From positions 1 to 8,154 of the forward strand of contig JBMOGA010000109.1 in assembly GCA_049318625.1 (NCBI GenBank): 8,154 nucleotides of DNA. The letters are read 5' to 3'. The notes under the pieces were generated by a model. It did not search any database and was not told the origin of the DNA. It saw only the letters and a list, made by a program, of their open reading frames with translations. The stretch is from JBMOGA01 sp049318625. GTDB lineage: Bacteria > Pseudomonadota > Alphaproteobacteria > Rhizobiales > Hyphomicrobiaceae. A program made the position numbers and the translations under genes. This document shows, one piece after another, positions 6,969 to 8,154 of this stretch (the first letter of the stretch is position 1; every line of letters begins with the position of its first letter).

Positions 6969-7409
6969 TCAGCGGAACTCGAACGGAATGATGTAGGGCG
7001 GTTGCAGCGTCGTCATCCCCGATGGTGGAACCGGAAATTGCGCGGCGGCCACGGCGGTCGTTATTGCGCTGTCGATCTCGACGTGTCCACTCGTCTCCCC
7101 GACCCGGACCAGCAGGACACGACCGCCCTCATCCACCTCGAACTTCGACCACCACGCGCCCGCGCCGGCCCTTCCGCGCCACGGGGACGCGCGCGCAAGA
7201 ACTTGGCGAACGGCGACCGCATAGCGCGCCACGGCGGTGCTGCTGGGCGGCACCACAAACGATCGCGTCGGTTCCCCGCCGTGGGGATCCGAGGCCCCAT
7301 CCATCGCCGACGGGTCCGGCGGCGGCGGTGACGCCGGGTGCGGCGGTTCCGGCTGGGAGTCCGCGATCTCAGGATCGACCGACTCGTTCACGGATGGTGG
7401 CGCGTGGAC
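6969..7409 (-). pseudogene. TonB-family C-terminal fragment, 5' end cut off by an IS21-like element
   Basis: The last 146 codons before the TGA at 6969-6971 encode a proline-rich spacer (PEPPHPASPPPPDPS) and a TonB C-terminal domain (ARYAVAVRQVLARA, WWSKFEVDEGGRVLLVRVG, SGHVEIDSAITTAV, PVPPSG, IIPFEFR). TonB-type proteins carry proton-motive energy from the inner membrane to outer-membrane receptors. They need an N-terminal membrane anchor, which is missing here: upstream of codon VHAPPSV the sequence changes to the end of an IS21-like element at 7410. The open frame continues to an ATG at 8132 (387 codons in total), but the part before 7410 is IS DNA read backwards and unrelated pieces. ExbB/ExbD genes are not in the window. 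The fragment is probably non-functional unless a new start is used. Confidence 0.75.
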
Positions 7410-7411
7410 TG

Positions 7412-7435
7412 TGATCCGGCGTTCAGTTTGACCCC
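7412..7435 (+). repeat. IS end repeat unit 1
   Basis: The unit reads TGATCCGGCG...CAGTTTGACCCC and matches unit 2, which starts 34 bases later, apart from one extra C and a few substitutions. Tandem end repeats with a GACCCC core are typical transposase-binding sites of IS21-type elements. Confidence 0.6.
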
Positions 7436-7445
7436 TGTTCGGCGG

Positions 7446-7469
7446 TGATCGGCGCGCAATTTTGCCCCC
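7446..7469 (+). repeat. IS end repeat unit 2
   Basis: The unit reads TGATCGGCG...CAATTTTGCCCCC and aligns with unit 1. A third, much weaker likeness begins with TGACAATGGCCCC at 7479, 33 bases further on. Confidence 0.6.
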
Positions 7470-7480
7470 CCCGGGCGGTG

Positions 7481-7496
7481 ACAATGGCCCCATTGT
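7481..7496. repeat. Palindrome between IS end and transposase start
   Basis: ACAATGG, CC, CCATTGT is a perfect 7-bp inverted repeat with a two-base centre. It lies 30 bases before the transposase ATG at 7527, a position suited to an operator or to interference with outside read-through translation. The role is inferred. Confidence 0.4.
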
Positions 7497-7526
7497 CCGT
7501 GAGCCGCGCTGAGGGCCGGGCGGGGG

Positions 7527-7691
7527 ATGATCACGATGGATACAACGGCCAGGGTTCAGCGAGCGCTCTTCGTCAAGAAGCGCAAGATTAAGGCGATCGC
7601 GCGAGAGTTGAAGCTGGCGCGCAACACGGTGCGGGACATCGTCCGGGCCGAGCAAGAGAGCGAGCGGGCAATCGTCGGTGGGCGCGATTGA
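7527..7691 (+). pseudogene. IS21-type transposase (IstA-like), N-terminal HTH fragment only
   Basis: The reading frame from ATG 7527 (or the in-frame ATG at 7536) encodes MITMDTTARVQRALFVKKRK followed by the helix-turn-helix AIARELKLARNTVRDIVR and stops at TGA 7689-7691 after 54 codons. The helix-turn-helix with ARNTVR is the usual start of IS21-family transposases, which run to about 400-500 residues, with the DDE catalytic core further on. That core is missing, so the fragment cannot transpose. The text after RAEQESE no longer resembles the family, so the break is at about 7660-7691. Confidence 0.65.
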
Positions 7692-7988
7692 TGGTGCGAA
7701 GCGGAAGCGGGCGTTGCAGGTGGGCCAATGGCAGAGATGGGCAAGGATCTTCCTTGCTATGGTTACGGCGTCCGGCGCAGCCGGCCCGGAAGACGCGCCG
7801 CCGTGACGGTCGGTAAGGGGCGCATCGCGTCTTGGTTGGCGATGCTCGCCGCTGACGGCGGGTCTCAGGGCATCAGTGTGAGCGACGCCGTCGTCCTCGA
7901 AGGAACATGTTGACCCTGAGCGGACTTGAAGAGCCGAACGTGGGTCGATGTAGGATTGACAAGTATCCTTTCGGCTTCTTGCGTGTCG
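7692..7988. other. Unrecognised DNA between the IS fragment and the DsbA-like fragment
   Basis: No gene is supported here. Frames are open on both strands. One plus-strand frame (from about 7696) reads AKRKRALQVGQWQRWARIF, which looks protein-like but matches no family I know and has no start codon of its own. The complement of the IS end at 7410 is not found, so the other end of the element is absent. Confidence 0.4.
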
Positions 7989-8132
7989 AAAGAACACGAT
8001 AGGGCGGACGCCACGATTGTGCTGATCGCGGGTCTCACGTTCCAGATCGTGCCTGCCCTCATCGGACGCAAGCAGGGCTTCGGCCTCACTACGCGGTAGC
8101 CCGGTGCGTCGCGCCAAGGCAGCCGGGTCCAT
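7989..8132 (-). pseudogene. C-terminal fragment of a DsbA/FrnE-type thioredoxin-fold protein
   Basis: On the minus strand the frame reads DPAALARRTGLPRSEAEALL (from residue 2), then ASDEGRHDLERETRDQHNRG and VRPIVFF. This follows the late part of DsbA-family oxidoreductases of the FrnE/HCCA-isomerase type, which typically read ...AgLdr.eaeafLasde....v..ed..Ah..GV.gvPFF. The family's cis-proline motif VPFF appears here as IVFF. The expected continuation (a short strand, GAQ, and the last helix) is missing after FF; another frame takes over with unrelated residues. The upstream part would lie beyond the contig edge. About 47 residues support the call, so it is moderate. Confidence 0.5.
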
Positions 8133-8154
8133 GGGGGGGGGGGGGGGGGGGGGG
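8133..8154. other. Run of 22 G at the window end (probable sequencing artefact)
   Basis: The last 22 bases are all G. Two-colour sequencing instruments report G when no signal is present, and such tails are a known artefact at read and contig ends. A natural tract of this length is unlikely in a bacterial coding region. Bases near this edge should be treated with caution. Confidence 0.75.

Larger units (their letters stand above)
7410..7691 (+). mobile_element. Truncated IS21-family-like element (one end plus start of the transposase gene)
   Basis: The element seems to begin at TGTGATCC (7410), a TG terminus as usual in IS21-type ends. It abuts the TonB reading frame exactly where that frame stops making sense. 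Inside are two sub-terminal repeat units, a short palindrome and then the beginning of a transposase reading frame in the outward-to-inward orientation typical of IS21. The coding part ends after about 54 codons and no second gene (istB-like ATPase) or right-hand end is found in the remaining 460 bases. The right boundary is therefore only approximate. Confidence 0.65.

Noticed and set aside
3335..7970. Shared TTGACAAGTA at about 3335 and 7957 as a repeated promoter
   Set aside because: Only ten bases are shared, and neither copy has a credible -10 element or a gene starting downstream.
1..8154. CRISPR arrays, tRNA or rRNA genes
   Set aside because: No regularly spaced direct repeats of array type and no cloverleaf or rRNA sequence were found by eye.

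Overview
The window is GC-rich and densely coding. Gene style points to a proteobacterium, most likely an alphaproteobacterium: TonB, a periplasmic-type M15 peptidase, an ECF sigma factor paired with a DGPF (YCII-related) protein, and an IS21-type element. This placement is inference, since no rRNA or other taxonomic marker is present. The window ends in a run of 22 G, which looks like a sequencing artefact at a contig end.

Layout. Bases 1-291 hold an unrecognised open frame that enters from the left edge. Next comes a plus-strand gene for an exported M15-family zinc peptidase (278-1129). It converges on a two-gene minus-strand operon: a YCII/DGPF protein (2457-2813) followed, with an ATGA overlap, by an ECF sigma factor with a long C-terminal helical/TPR extension (1222-2460). 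This pair is the classic ECF42-type arrangement. The DNA upstream of the operon contains two clear inverted repeats (2865-2907 and 2977-2995). Bases 2996-3618 hold no intact gene that I recognise, but they carry a short frameshifted remnant of an HD-domain (HD-GYP/HDOD-like) regulator around 3384-3526.

The centrepiece is a minus-strand gene of about 1016 codons (3619-6669). Its protein has five predicted N-terminal membrane segments, a formylglycine-generating-enzyme/SUMF1-like domain, a sixth membrane segment, and a DUF2235 (Tle1-like) alpha/beta-hydrolase domain with Ser, Asp and His in the expected places. The positive-inside rule puts the SUMF1-like domain in the periplasm and the hydrolase in the cytoplasm, an architecture suggestive of an outside sensor joined to an inside lipase-like effector.

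The right end (6721-8154) is a scrap-yard. It has the C-terminal part of a TonB-family protein (6969-7409), whose 5' part was removed at the tip of an IS21-like element (7410-about 7691). The IS itself keeps only its end repeats and the helix-turn-helix start of its transposase. Unrecognised DNA follows, then a C-terminal fragment of a DsbA/FrnE-type thioredoxin-fold protein (7989-8132) at the contig edge. A single 387-codon open frame runs through all of these pieces on the minus strand by chance; it should not be annotated as one TonB protein.
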